Position numbers and translations under genes: made by a program. Shown here in pieces: positions 44,640 to 57,325 of a DNA stretch of 64,000 bases. Location of the stretch: contig CAMRHE010000134.1 of assembly GCA_947044405.1 (NCBI GenBank), forward strand, positions 1,562,001 through 1,626,000. The letters are read 5' to 3'. The notes beneath the pieces were generated by a model. It saw nothing but the letters and a program-made list of their open reading frames with translations. It was not told where the DNA came from and did no database searches. Within the stretch, counting starts at the first letter, position 1, and every line of letters begins with the position of its first letter. This DNA is from Leptodactylus fallax. Its lineage: Eukaryota; Chordata; Amphibia; Anura; Leptodactylidae.

Positions 44640-46139
44640 TGTTTAACATGTTTGTGTACATTATTTATTATCTATTGTTTTTAAAACACCTCAACATATG
44701 ACTGCTATTCACACATATTTGAAAGTATTTCTTTACTATGATAACCCTCATGAATTACAGTGCATGGCTTACAGTAAAATATGCTTACTCTAGCATCATG
44801 AGGGCCTGATGCATTGGGTTGCCAGATTTTCAAAGTGACCAGTTGATCATAAACAAAAAGTACTAAAACGAACTAACTTTTGAGGGTGAATAAACTCTGG
44901 GGAAAAAACCCAAACAAAAATGTCTAAACGAAGTAAGTTATGTAGGTGAATTGAACAGAGAATATCCTTCTTAGGTATCTATGCTCAGTCTTATGAAATA
45001 TCACATTTTATTACAGTTCTGTGAGAGGAGTCAGTTCTGGATCAAGAAATCAACCCTCAGGACGTTATAAAACAGTTTTTGGGTTTTTTTTGTTTTTTTT
45101 CATACCTGTTAATGTTGGATGACTGTCAAAGTGCCTCAGTTTCCTTGCTGGTTTTCATAGCGTGAGATTCCATCCAAACTTTTTTCTTTCCACATTATCT
45201 AGCATCTCTTCCTTCGAGCAATCTAGTGATTCTAGAGGGTTTTTTTTTTTTTTGGTTTTTTTTTGTGCTGTATATTATTTAACTGTGTCCATGATTATAA
45301 TTCATATTGGGAGTTCTTAAAAGGTTCCACAAATTAAAACATTTTTTACTTTGTAATTTTTGTAAAAATATTGTCTGCTTTTATTTATTTTTTTCATAAA
45401 TCGATTATACAGATGGAGTGTAATGGAGTCAACAGGTCACCGTTGTCTGTCATTTATTAAAATGCTAAATTAATGCCAGAATCTCCAAGTAGCAAAAAAT
45501 TACCAACTTGGCCACATATTGCCTTAGAATTGTTTTGCCTCTTGCTCTAACTTCTGTTACCTTTTAAAATGCGTTCTTTCAAGCATTATGTCACAAATAA
45601 GGATTTAGGCAAAAGCAGCGTGCTGTTTTCTCAGCTGCTAGTTCCTGTAAGGGTATAAAGCATTTGTTTGCAACTCTTGGCAGGTGATATGGAGAGGGGA
45701 ATAATTCACCTGCTGCACCTAGCCAATGAACAAGAAAAGTTTAGTGTTGACAGACCTATATGTTTAGCTGAGCATGACATAAAGCAGTACAAGGCTCTCT
45801 GCTTTATTCAGTAGCTTTTAACATGCTGCAGAAAACTCTCTGGATATGTTACATGATATAACACACGATAGATATAATTTTTTTTTTTCTGGTTCAGTTT
45901 CTTCATTGTTCAAAATGGAATTCTATATACTATATATGCAGTATGTAGTTATTGCATTGTTTTTCCCTTTTGTGCATCAATATGTAGTGCCCTGGGGTAC
46001 AGCTTTGTGTGATACATTTTGCATGTAGATTTGTGAACAGTGAGAGGCTTAGAAAAAAAATGGGTTTATTTATAGTTTTCACACAGGATTTATTTTTGTT
46101 TTATTTACATATTGGAGGAGTCATCAAGACCATTGGATT
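44640..46139. other. Intergenic, no gene recognised
   Basis: AT-rich sequence with T-runs (for example 45241-45254). No ORF with a recognisable motif, no RNA gene and no clear repeat boundary. Confidence 0.5.
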
Positions 46140-46352
46140 TTAGGCAAAGTGGATGCACGCAGTGGAAATGTTGCAGTTTTGGAAATAGCAGCATGTCAGT
46201 TATACCTACAGAAATGCTGGCGGTTTCCCTCTAGGTATAATGGAAGCAGAAAGGCCGCAGAGGTTTCCTCTGTGGACTTTCTGTGAAAAGCGCTGTGGGA
46301 AAAAACTTAATACGTTTCTGCTGCGGGATGCTACTTGGGACCTTAGCCTTAA
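46140..46352. repeat. MITE family A, truncated copy
   Basis: It begins inside the family ('ggatgcacgcagtggaaatg', 'agcagcatgtcagttatacc') and ends gctacttgggaccttagcct, the family A right end. The left end is missing. Confidence 0.65.
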
Positions 46353-46629
46353 GCCAGTTTCGATGCCTCTTGCTCAAATGCAGGGAGCAATTATTTCATT
46401 ATGAGCTGTGCCTCATCATGAATTGGATGATACCCTTCTCCCATCTCCCTTACACCAAGGCGAAACCTATGAGAACCTCAGGGCTGCTGTACATTCTGCC
46501 ATAATTTACGTCACTTTTGTAGTGTAAATGATAAAAAATGCATGGTTGGTGTCCCTGCCCACTTTCAGAAAAGTGGTGAGACTGGTGCAAAAATACAATT
46601 TGTGACTATATTATCCTAATGTCCGTAGG

Positions 46630-47580
46630 AGGCAGACACGACCTGACTCTGGTCTTTGTCTTACATTGTTTTTATTTTTTCTTTTCTTTCAGGTGCAGGG
46701 GGGTCTTCAATGTGCACACCACACTAATCGTTTCCCCCTGCGGGCACAGCACTCTACTAAGAACGCCTCTCCGGTCAACCAGTCCCCACTCGCTGTATTG
46801 TATGTGCATCTCTCTAACCCTCACCCCCCCCTCCCCTTTTCCCATGGCATCTTCCAGGGCCTCATCCTCATCTTACATAGGGTAAAAAACCTCTGGGGCT
46901 ACCTAAGGGGTCCTGCTTTGGGGGTCTCCATTTTAGATGATTTCCCCACTCACTATGGCACCTGACTTCTCTTTTTCATCCTCTTTTTCTCCTGAGCGGT
47001 AATCGCTGGGGGAAACCCAGTTTTCTTTGGGGACCCCTGTTACCTCCATTAGGCCCCCACTGGCCTTCCGGAGCTCCCGGCGGTGCTCCGTAGCCGTCCG
47101 CGTTTTCTACTTTAGTCCCCTTTCTTGGCCAGGGACTAGGTCACATCTAGGCCCGCCCTCTCTCTGGGTTTCCCAGGCCTCCTGACCTCTCTTGTTGGTC
47201 GGGGGGGGTATCCCAAGGATGTCTGCATCCCCTATCCCCTCCACATGGGAAACTATGGGGGAGGGCCCTCTGCTCTCCTCAGGAAAAGTTTTTTCTTTTC
47301 CTGTTTTGCTCTGCCTGTCAAGGAGCCAGCAATTTCCTCAGGACTTCTCTGACTTTCCTGAGGGATATAGCACCTGGGCTACCTCTCTGTGCAGCCTCTC
47401 TGCAGTGGTTGGCAATTGGACCTTCTTCCTGTGGTCTGGTAAGTTAACCAAAAATCCTCTTGCCAAGACGGCCTTCGTAGCCTTCTTTCGCTGCTTCTTG
47501 GGTCAGAAAGGCATGCATTTCCTGGGCCAAACAACTCCAGATGGGTCTCGCCAATGAGGCTGCCCTCCAAAAGTGATTGG
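46630..47580. other. GC-rich unclassified block
   Basis: Markedly richer in C/G than its surroundings, with long C-rich pyrimidine stretches and several ORFs of 60-120 codons on both strands, none with a motif I recognise. It may be part of an old retroelement (5' region or LTR) or a retrocopy. The right end is close to the family A MITE at 47631. Confidence 0.3.
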
Positions 47581-47630
47581 AATGGGGATCAAGGTGGGTT
47601 GGAGGCGCCAGTCTTAATAAATTCCCCCTT

Positions 47631-47820
47631 AGGCTAAGGCCCCACATAGAAAGCTGCAGCAGAAAGACCACGGCGGAAATGCATTTCCACTGCAGGTTTT
47701 TTTTTCTGCAATGTGTGGTTGGGATTAGCCAGAATCCCATCCACTTTGCCAGTAGTGTAAAACGCTGTGGTTTTTTTGTTTTGCTGCGGCCAAAACGCTG
47801 CATGTGGGGCCTTGGCCTTA
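47631..47820. repeat. MITE family A, short complete copy
   Basis: The ends ggctaaggccccacatagaa and gcatgtggggccttggcctt form a clear inverted repeat. The interior has the shared 'ggattagccagaatcccatcc' block (inverse of other copies). Confidence 0.8.
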
Positions 47821-49640
47821 ATGTGTTTCAAAAATTGCTATCAAATGGCTGTTTTTAATATTTGTATTATAAGACCCAAATCTTTTGACACTGCTGTATC
47901 TTCAAGAAAAAACTCTACCACTCCAGAGAGTGACTCAATAAAAATACACAGGGATGAGGAGAGCAGCCTGATAAGTGACGAAAAAAAACATATTTCTATG
48001 ATATATTACAAAGTTTCTTATATCCAACAATACTATTCATTTATAAAAAGTTGTTTTCTAATTGGAAGTACTCTCTAATGCAAAATGCTAAGGACCCCAG
48101 AGAATTGAGAGGCAGAGACGAGTGCTGTCATTGACGTTTTAGTTTCGGTATAACAACTATGGCCATGATAAGAAGTAATTCCCATTGTAAAGTATATGTT
48201 ATCTATCTGTACTTTCCAATAAATATTTCCATATTTAATGTCCCTTTACAGATTTATTGTTAATATGTAATGTATGATACCTTCTCTGTTTAGAATGTGA
48301 CACATAGCTAATGTACTGCCCAGGGAAGTTTTCTGAAAGGGGTTTTCATATTGTTTATAAAGTGATGAAATATTGCTAGAATATACTATCATCTGCGGGG
48401 GTCCAAATTCTATAGACATATGACATATCTTAGCAATATACAATTATGTTATAATATAGGAAAAACACCTTTTAATCTCTGCACAGTAAATGATGACCTA
48501 TATAGAATCTACTTTAACGCCTATCCATTTTGTCATGCTATGATCAGATCATCCCCATAATTTTGGTCTTCAAAAATGGCAATATTATGTATTTCCCCTG
48601 CACCTTTTGTTTTTCTGTAGATAATGTTAATAATCTTTAGCAGGTTCTTTTGCATTTGTGGTATAGGTTTCTGTATGTCAAACCTTGTGAATTTTCATTT
48701 TTTGTTCAAGTTATTGTTGTACCTTCTCCATATATGTTATTATACAATATGTGCTTCAACATGCTAGTTTGAGGGGGAGGAAGGGGGTGGGAAGTCCTCA
48801 TGTCAACAGATGAATGGTGACTTTAATCTTCACTAATCGCTATTAAATGAGAGGGTCAGGCCCACCTGCTGGCTTCCACCTTCTGCTCATTGTAGAACTC
48901 TGTTTAATCCAGAGTCGGGTTTAAATAGCCAAGGAACAAAGCTAAGTAATGTGCACCACAAGCGTGGCAGGGAGGGAGCATGATCGGAGAGTGACACCCT
49001 GATACCAATGAATGTTTAATGGGTTCATCACAAGAACTTCCAAAATAGGCATGACAATATGATTATCAATGCAAGAAGACACAGTAATCATATCATCTGC
49101 TTATGACCACTTACCATTTACCCCAGCAGTGGCTATATGTGTCATATGCAATGCTTAACTTGCTTCAGATTGTTATCCTGTTTTGGATATGGAACATTCA
49201 CCATTTATAAACTGTAGCACACAACAGGAGGAATTTGCTAAGACTGGCATTTCGTACATCAGTCTTAATAAAGTCCCCAACTGTCGCAGGGCACACTTGA
49301 ATTATTAAGGGGTTCTGGCCTCAATAAATCAGGCACACTTCTGTGTGCCAGAATGCCTATCCATGCCAGTCAGAAACTGGTATAATTTCCTATATAACAC
49401 ACACCAATTGTTTAGAGTGAGCTATAATAAATTTGCTTCTTCCACTTCCAAAATAAGATTGTGGACAGAGAGGTGCGGAAGTAGTGCATCTTTGGTACAA
49501 AAGGGGTCATGCGCCACATTATCATCCATCTATTCTGAACAGATAGATACACCTGTGATGTCAGAACCACTGTCCATGTTCAATTTTGCAGCTTACCACT
49601 CTAAATAGACACAATTAAACATTTTCTTTTGCCCCAGTAT
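47821..49640. other. Intergenic, no gene recognised
   Basis: No ORF or RNA gene of note. The stretch 48780-49110 is less AT-rich and looks unique; it is listed separately as a candidate regulatory segment. Confidence 0.5.
48780..49110. promoter_or_regulatory. Candidate conserved non-coding segment
   Basis: Unique-looking sequence of mixed composition between repeats. It contains TAATCT (48824-48829), TAATCG (48834-48839) and TAATCC (48905-48910) homeodomain-type cores. It lies between nrf1 and mir-182. Function is inference; cross-species conservation was not testable here. Confidence 0.2.
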
Positions 49641-49957
49641 TAGGCTACATTCACACAACTAAGGTGCAAGGTGCACAACTAAGCCGTTTTTCACAGTTGT
49701 CTTACACAGAGGGGCACCCATTTTAATGGATTCCCCATACATTTGAATGTGGGGGGGGATCCATGAAAGTGGACAAAAATAGAACATGACCTATAATTTG
49801 ATGGTGGTCTGTTACAACGGACCGTCAAAATAATGGTCATATGAATAGCCCCCATTCACTTGCATTGAATTTAATTCTGCCATATGACATCAGTTTAAAA
49901 AAAAAAAAAAAAAAAAGTCATGCAACCATTATTCACTGTTGTGTGAATATAGCTTTA
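49641..49957. repeat. MITE family G-like element
   Basis: It starts taggctacattcacacaact and ends 'cactgttgtgtgaatatagc'. The ends are inverted repeats and resemble family G at 40731-41000. Confidence 0.7.
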
Positions 49958-49980
49958 TACCACAGTCAAGTTTAGTTCAT

Positions 49981-50104
49981 TAAGGCTGGGGCCTCACGTT
50001 GTAAAAACACTGCGTTTTACATTCTGGCTAATCCCATCCACACATTGCAGAAAAAAAAATCTGCAGTAGAAAAGCTGCGTATTTGAATATCATAGCATGT
50101 TAAC
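49981..50104. repeat. MITE family A, left-end fragment
   Basis: It starts taaggctggggcctcacgtt and runs through ggctaatcccatccacacat to 'atcatagcatgttaac', then stops where a different repeat begins. Confidence 0.65.
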
Positions 50105-50650
50105 GCCTTCCGATCGGTGACTTTTTTTTTTTTTTTGTTTGTTTTTGACTCCCCGCCTTCCAAACCCCATAACGTTTTTATTTTTCCGTTCACAGAGCCA
50201 TATGAGGGCTTAATGTTTGTGTGACAAATTGTTCTTCATAATGTTACCATTTATTATGTAACGGAAAGCTGAAAAAAAAATTCAGAATTGGAGATAAATT
50301 ACATTTGTGCAACTTTCTTGCGGGCTTCATTTTTACAGCGTTCACTCTGCAGCCAAAATGACATGTACTCTATGTTTCTGTACAATTCCGGGGATACCAA
50401 ATTTGTATCGTTTTATTTACATTTTAACCCCTCAACAATTCTGACACCCATAACTTTTTTTTTTATGTGTACAGGGATGCATAGGGAGACTTTTTTTTGC
50501 AGGGCCAAGTGTACTTTTTAGTTCTACCATATTGGGGAATGTCTACTGCTTTGATCACATTATATTCAAAATGGCAGTTCTGCACTTTTGATTTTTTTTT
50601 TTCCTGCCCAGCGTTCATCGTACGGGAAAAATAATTTAGATAAAAAAAAT
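50105..50650. repeat. Dispersed repeat with T-rich blocks
   Basis: It begins cgccttccgatcggtgactt and includes 'gttcacagagccatatgagg', 'gctgcagccaaaatgac'-like text, 'accatattggggaatgtcta' and 'cagcgttcatcgtacgggaa'. I recall blocks of this kind as frequent in frog genomes but have no family name. It abuts the family A fragment. Confidence 0.45.
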
Positions 50651-50849
50651 ACATATATATAATATATATAGCTATCTCTCTGATGGAAATTATATCCAGC
50701 AACAAAAGAATCAGTCAAGTCAACGACTGATGATCAGTGCCAGCGCCTGTGTCGTAATCAGGAAAGAAATCTTTGATTTTATTTGGGTTTATAAATGGCC
50801 ATGTATTCGCAGGCGCATTATGTATTTTCAGTTGTCAGTTACTCACCTT

Positions 50850-51660
50850 TACAAATACTATGTTGCTGCTAGGCTCTTCCAACTTAGTTCTATCCACAAT
50901 GAATCCCATTGCCCACAATGGGTGACGTTGGAATTCAAAGTCCCGACCTCTTTGCAAGCCTTAGTTTGGGCCCCGAGGTCAGCAGCTCCTTCTATTCCAG
51001 CTGTGGCCAAGATGACTGATTACATGTTACAATTGTGGCAGAGAGTCTGTTTTCAATATAGCTTACACAGCCTGATCTCTCCTTTAATACCAGCAGAAAA
51101 GGTGTTCTCTCTCATTTATATACAGTTTACTTAATACCCCTTACACTAAGCTTGACTTTATGGCAGCCTGGGAACAAGACCTTGATTCTACCCTGACCCC
51201 AGCCCAATGAATAGACTGTTGTGCTTCTATTAGCAAAGCAGTTAGCAGGTCATCCTTATGAAACCTTCTTAGAAAGTCCTCCACAGGACCTATTTGGTCC
51301 CTCATCATTTGCATAGCTTTTACCCTACACTCTCACCCCTTTGTTTTAGGGGTAGCAATGTCCTAGCCACTACCTTCCATATCTGGTGGTCCTGCCCTCA
51401 TGCCCGTTGCTTCTGGATAGCTATTCATAGAATGACTCAATGACTTTTTGGACAGTCTTTTCCATTGTGGTCACCAACTTTTCTTCTTAATCTTAAATGT
51501 GCCAGCCTCAAATATGCCCAATTTAAACTATTCCAGTACATCCAGATGGCTGCCTGGATTTACATCTCCTACAATTGGAGAAGATCATTTCTCTCGCTGT
51601 CCAATGTTATCCAGCGCATTGACACCGTTATGCTCCACGAAAAAAATGAGTGCCTGGATC
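50850..51660 (+). pseudogene. LINE (L1/Tx1-type) ORF2, decayed 3' portion
   Basis: Conceptual fragments show features of the region after the reverse transcriptase in L1/Tx1 ORF2. 50730-51134 carries YYVAARLFQLSSIHNE and CPQWVTLE (the usual 'YY.A..L ... W..IE' segment), followed by a leucine-rich stretch. Around 51350-51430 there is FHIWWSCPHARCFW, the typical C-terminal 'H.WW.CP....FW' motif. 51465-51665 continues with aligned hydrophobic/tryptophan positions (MAAWIYISYNWRR). Frameshifts and stops break every frame, so it makes no protein. The reverse-transcriptase and endonuclease parts are not seen, so the copy is 5' truncated. Assignment to a LINE is firm; the clade is less so. Confidence 0.75.
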
Positions 51661-51894
51661 TCTGATACCTGCCCGCTTTATGATTAGGTTTGGGCTCCCT
51701 GGGTCAACAGGTCTAACATACCAGGTCTGCCGTGTTGCCTTCAGATATGATTGTCAGGTTGGATTCCATGTATTTTTTTTTTTTTTTTTTAGCTCCTCCC
51801 CTCTGAGGATTTCCCCCCCCCACCTCCTATTCATTTGCACTATAGCGCTATACTCCCCTCCCATTTTTCTCCCATATTGGTTTTCGGTTTTGAT

Positions 51895-51897
<3 letters not shown>

Positions 51898-51932
<35 letters not shown>
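51898..51932. repeat. Homopolymer T run
   Basis: About 33 T in a row beyond the end of the LINE fragment. Long homopolymers of this kind are a risk for assembly or sequencing length error. Confidence 0.9.
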
Positions 51933-51935
<3 letters not shown>

Positions 51936-52352
51936 TGCCTACAGATTATTAACAATTTTCCTGTTTTACATCTTTGTAATTTATACTGCTATTGTCTTCT
52001 TGCTTGTTTTGTTTCATTTTATCACAATTTTTCATTAAATACCTTTGAAACTAAAGGGCTTGCATGAGTAATACTAACCTCCTAGTGATAGAGTAAGTGT
52101 GTGATCAGTGGGGGTTCAACTGATGGGACCACGATCTGTCACAGGCGGTTCTCCCCCCATTTGAATGGAGCATGTCTACTGCAGCTCTATTCCACTGTAT
52201 TGTGGAGTGAAGTACGATGTTCATCTGTCTTGATACAAGAGATAAGTGTCTTTTTTGGTACAAGCCCTTTAAGTGTTCCTCTTTATCTCAAGAATTAAAG
52301 ATGTTTCAAGGAAGCTCAGTGGAGAAAAATTATATTCTTTTACACCAAACCC

Positions 52353-52696
52353 AGTAAGGCCAGAGCCCCATGCTGCAAAAACACAAAAAAAAGCAATGTG
52401 CTTTACAGTACCTGCAAAGAGGATAGGATTCTGGCTAATCCCTTCCACACATTGCAGAAAAAACATCTGCAGCGGAAAAGCTGCGATTTCAAAAACACTT
52501 GCCTTTCTGAAAATCACAGCATGTCAATTATGCTTATGGAAATGCCGGAGTTTTCTGTATAGTTATAATAGGGGCAGAAAATCCACAGAGGAAAACTTTG
52601 CAGACTTTGTGAAAATGCTGTGGAAAAAAATGCAGTGCGTTTCCGCTGCAGTCTTTTCTGCAGCGTTTTTTGGCTGTGGCTCGCTACGTAGCCTAA
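52353..52696. repeat. MITE family A, full-length copy
   Basis: It starts gtaaggccagagccccatgc, includes gctaatcccttccacacatt and 'agcatgtcaattatgctta', and ends ttggctgtggctcgctacgt followed by agccta. It aligns in order with 12090-12410. Confidence 0.7.
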
Positions 52697-53299
52697 AACA
52701 CTTTTTGAAACTCTTGTGCATGAGTGCAGTCTCACTCTGAAACAGGTGAGTAACTTTCCCAAATCCGGTGTAAGATCAGAAGCAAATAAATTTTTTAGAA
52801 TGTCACTATGTGATGCTAGATAAATTTGGACTTGAAATTATCTGGTCTGGTTATTCAGAGAAGGTGGAGCAACCTAGGGGATGTGCGGATGGTTCTGATC
52901 ATGTGACCTAGGGTTGAAAACTGTCTGGAAATCCTCATGTCCAGGTTCAACAAATGCCCAGACCAGGTAAGTAAATTTCAAGTCCCTGGACAACCACTTT
53001 AATATTTCTCGTCACCAAAACAAAGAGGTGCAGCTAAAACCATAACAAAGCAGCCCTATTCAACTAGGAAAAAAACTGATGGGCCATAGACTATAATATA
53101 ATATAAGGCCTTGGGGGTCTTTAACAATTGACCACCAAATCCAAAATATCTGTGTATGTGGAGGTTCGTGCCAACTATCGGAACACCTGTTAATAGAATA
53201 ACTTTGAGTGGTTGTTGGATGGGGTGGTGATGATATAACAGTAATCAATGATCAACCCAAGAATGCTTTCGGCTGAGGTCATGTTGATGAAAAGCAGTA

Positions 53300-53652
53300 T
53301 TTGTTGGAAGATTTTGCTGCTGTTTTTTGAGCCAAAGCCAGACGCGGATTCAAAAGGGAAGCACTTATACTTCTCCCTTCTACAAAATCCACTCCTGGCT
53401 TTAGCACGCAAAAAAAAAACTCAACAAAACGTTGCTTTAGGCTAAAGCCACACGTTGCAGAAAAGAAACTTTTTTTATTTGCAGATTTTGCTGCGGTTTT
53501 TTGAGCCAAAGCCAAGATTGGTTTCAAAAGGAATGTGAAATATATAGGAAGCTCTTATACTTCCCTTCTGCTAAATCTACTCCTGGCTTTGGCTCAAAAG
53601 GCTGCAACAGAGAAAGCTACTTTTCCAAATCGTGGGGCCTTCGTCTTAGGGG
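53300..53652. repeat. MITE family B ('gagccaaagccag'), one full and one partial copy side by side
   Basis: The full copy is at about 53433-53652: it starts tttaggctaaagccacacgt and ends 'aaatcgtggggccttcgtct'. It has 'ttgagccaaagccaagattg' and 'actcctggctttggctcaaa' as inverted inner blocks. 53300-53430 repeats the same inner blocks without the left end, so the two are tandem or nested. Confidence 0.7.
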
Positions 53653-54004
53653 GTTTTCTGAAGTCATACAGAATGTGGAAATTGAGGAAACTGCATAAAT
53701 ATCAAAATAACCACTATTTAACTGTTAAATCACACACCACTGCTCTGATGGTACCCATCTACCCACTTGACTTCTCCTTAGCAGTTTTTTTTTTTTGGGG
53801 GGGGGGGGGTTGCCATACACCACTGAGTTCAGTGATTGGCTACAGCAGTCTCTTAGATAGACTCAGATGTTATTGCTGCAGTCATAGACCAGCAGAGACT
53901 TGGAGTCAGGGCTTCACTCAGCCCGACTCAGAATTCTACACTGGCTGATAGCCACTGTCAGACTCATTCACAAAAAACCTAGCAATTGACTTGTAAACTA
54001 TGTA

Positions 54005-54255
54005 ATGACAAACATTTGTAATGCACTTTTCTCACCAAGGGACTCAAAGCGCAGGGAGCGTAACAGAATAAGTCGCTGCCATGCAGGCGCTTATCTCCCA
54101 ACACCCACAAGGGTCACTTGTTTTATTGGAATCCAGTTTATATATAACTATGTTTTTGGCATGTAGGAGGAAACCCACACAAACACGGGGAGAACATACA
54201 AACTCCATACAGATACTGCCCTTGGTCAGATTCAAACCCAGGGCCACTGAGTCAC
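54005..54255. repeat. Dispersed repeat with 'gtaggaggaaac...gagaacatacaaactc' core, copy 2
   Basis: It shares 'gtaggaggaaacccacacaa', 'gggagaacatacaaactcca' and 'caaacccagggccactgag' with 14665-14887. It is followed directly by a fragment of the 'ctgtggagt' repeat (54255-54395, ending 'ctgactccacagctctg'). Confidence 0.6.
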
Positions 54256-54395
54256 TCTACTTCTAATTAATTATACAATATTGATAATTTTATAATATAA
54301 TTTTTTTAAAAATGAATAATTTTATTTCAGAGTTGGTAACTTTTTTTCTGGACTTCATTTATCCAAAACTGGTCCTGACTCCACAGCTCTGACTG

Positions 54396-57159
54396 GACAG
54401 GTAATTTTTTTTTATTTTTTTTTGTTTTTGTTTTTGTTTGTGCAATTCCCTCCCTGTGGCCATATTTTATATAATCTCACAAAACCCCTTAACATATGAA
54501 TCATTCTTCACTCACAAGAAGGCAACAAACACTAATCTGCTTTTCATAATGAACTGGTTTACTAATATGTGTAGTTTTTATTTGTATATTTATATTTAAA
54601 AATAAATACAAAAAAAAAAAAAATAGGCAGCACTTCAAATTGCAAAAATGAAAACTATGAAGTCTATATTCACACACAAAGCTGTTTGGGTGAGTAAAGG
54701 CTTCATCTTTGTAATTTTTTCAATTTTGAGTCCTTTTTATTTTTTTTGTATTTACCTGTTGCAGAGCTTTGGTTGGCCCTGAGGATAGACCTCACACTTG
54801 TTTTTCTATTGTGCTGCTTTTTTGTCTTAAAACATTTTTATATATCTATATACACTTATACCTTTTATTATATAGCTATTAAAACCACAACAGATGAAAG
54901 TCGTAGTGGTGTAGTCATTGACTTGACTTCTTAGAGTTGAGACATTATGCCTTCCGCTCCTGCACCTAAATACCTGTGAGTCACAAGGCGGAAGACAGAG
55001 CTTAACGCAAGCAGATGAGCAATGTGTGGGTAGCAGTTTACATTAAAGCTTTCTATTTTATTGTGTTTATTTTGAGTGCTAAGAAGAGACTTAATGATTT
55101 AAGATTCAAAGAAAGGGTGGTGTTCCGAGGCCGATAGCACACAAAGGAAAAGTCATTTACTTTCCAGCTCTTTATAATGTGTTTATATCTAAACTGCTTT
55201 GAAAGCAAGTAATTTTATGAATGGCTCTAGGACAATACAGATACTAATGGAACCAAGCACAGTGTAAAAAAAAAAGTTGTATAGTTTTGATAAGTTTATT
55301 GGAAGGTTTTTCTTTTAACATTAATAGGATAAAGTAATAAAATAATCCTAAAAGCCCATGCAACCGCTGCAGGTGCCCATAAATATACTCTGGGTTTCCT
55401 TTCTTTACAATCACACCAATAGTATGCAAGTCATTCAAAGAAAGAATGGGAAATTGGGCAACAAACAGCAAACCCTTTTGTTTACGAATGATAGGTCACA
55501 ATGTCTTCAACCAACAATAGCACAAATACACAATTTTGGTTTTTGATATTGGTTTCTCTACTGTATGACCCTGAAGTAAATTGTTATTCATTTCTAGATT
55601 AAATATATACATTTTAAAAGCTTCAAAAGTTAATATGTTGGGCATCATCCACTGTGAGGGATATTTAGGGAGTATTGTGATCCCATGTTACTGGCAAAGT
55701 TCAATTTATTAGAGAAATTAGATTTAATATTAAAATCAAGTTGCATTTTATAAAAGTGAAAGCAGTTATAAGATCACTTTGTCAAAAAACTACTGGACTG
55801 ATGCCAACTGGTTATCTCTGCCAACCTGATTCTTTTTAATGGGCATGAGTAGTTACCCGAGGACACTGGGATTATTTTATGTTGAACATTTTTGACTTGA
55901 GATTGGTATTGATATATTTTTAAAAAATGTTACTGTATTCACTAGATAACTAAAATGTTCATGAATAGTATTGCTGAGGCCTTGGTCATATTATTTCTTT
56001 AGACTCCTCTACTCATGACACATTCACACTTCAGTATGTGATCGGTATTTTATCATCTCTTCTTTAATTGTTCACAGACATGTTGACATTTCAGCATTCA
56101 AAGAATGACTAAAGTGATCACCATCAAAAGTACATATTACTATACCAGTATGAAAAGAAACTGACAGATTACAGGAAGTGGGGTCAGGACTTTGTTAGTC
56201 ATAAGCACTAGTATGTTCTGTGTGAGCCCTTCTTTTTCATAATGCACAGTAGTACCTCTGTTAACCCTTTTCTGTCCTGCATTCAAAGCCAACTACACTA
56301 TACTGGCTCTGTATGTAGCCACAACTATTCTGTATGTCCCAGATGTGCATTGTACTGGCTTTACTATCACTACTGCATCTATAGCATCACATGTTTTGGG
56401 TCTGTGAGATAATGCAAGAAAGATATGCGCACCGCTGTGCGCCATTGTCTCACAGCCCACATGTGTAATGCAGTAGACAGTAATAGTAGATTATAGTGAC
56501 TGGTGGCAGGCTGCATATCTAGAACACACTGGGTAGCTGTGGCTGCAACCCAGGCTACCGTTAGTTGTCTTTAAATGGGGGAAAGGAACAGTGGAATATT
56601 AGAGGTAATACTGTGCTTCCCATTGGCCAATATATGATGGGAAGTCAGGGACAGTAAGTTCTGATACCTACATTGATACCAGACTTCTCAGACTCACAAT
56701 AAGGACATGCTCCCTGGAATAGAGGGGGCAGTTAGAAGGAGTGTAAGATTGGAGTGAGGAAAGAAAAAGCGGTTTGAGAAAAAAATATGGCTACAATAGC
56801 AATGAGTAGCGTGTAAGCAACAAACCCAAGGTTTTTTTTTCTTTTTCAGATTTAAACAAAATGAGAGTACACTTTAAAGCCAACACCAGGAGTGGATCTT
56901 AACAAAGAAATCACTTACTCTGTACATACCATTTGTAGGCCAAAAAGAGCTGCCTGCCACAAGCCATTTGTGTACTGTACATACTGGTACTGCATTGGTG
57001 GGACATGTCAGTAGTTTCCACTTTGCATTTAATCAAGCTTGTACCCCTCTATCCCCACTGCCCTGCTCGCTGGTCTTGTACATGTGCATTCTCTGCACCA
57101 CAATTCAGTGCCCTGACACATCATTGCTAGGGTTTCATCAACAGGCAATGCTCAGAAGA
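54396..57159. other. Intergenic, no gene recognised
   Basis: No coding region or RNA gene was recognised. It contains T-runs (about 54405-54440) and an A-run near 54610. The sequence 56250-56560 with 'cactgtgcgccattgtctcaca' is more GC-rich but shows no promoter-like structure. Confidence 0.5.
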
Positions 57160-57167
57160 CTCTACAT

Positions 57168-57325
57168 CAGGGGTCAGCAATCTTCGGCACTCCAGCTGCT
57201 GTGAAACTACAACTACCAACATACTCCACTCAATTCCATGGGAGTTCCAAAAACAGCAGAACAAGTCTGCATGCTGGAAGTTGTAGCTTTACAACAGGTG
57301 AAGTGCCGAAGGTTACCTACCCCTG
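57168..57325. mobile_element. Small hAT-type MITE, 158 bp, with perfect 8-bp target duplication
   Basis: The ends CAGGGGTCAGCAATCTTCGG and gccgaaggttacctacccctg are inverted repeats extending about 55 bases inward ('actacaactaccaacat' against 'gctggaagttgtagctt'). The flanking octamers CTCTACAT (57160-57167) and CTCTACAT (57326-57333) are identical. CAGGGGT...ACCCCTG termini plus an 8-bp duplication mark the hAT superfamily. Confidence 0.9.

Noticed and set aside
51650..52038. Phenylalanine-rich ORFs
   Set aside because: Products of the poly-T runs at 51773-51790 and 51898-51932.
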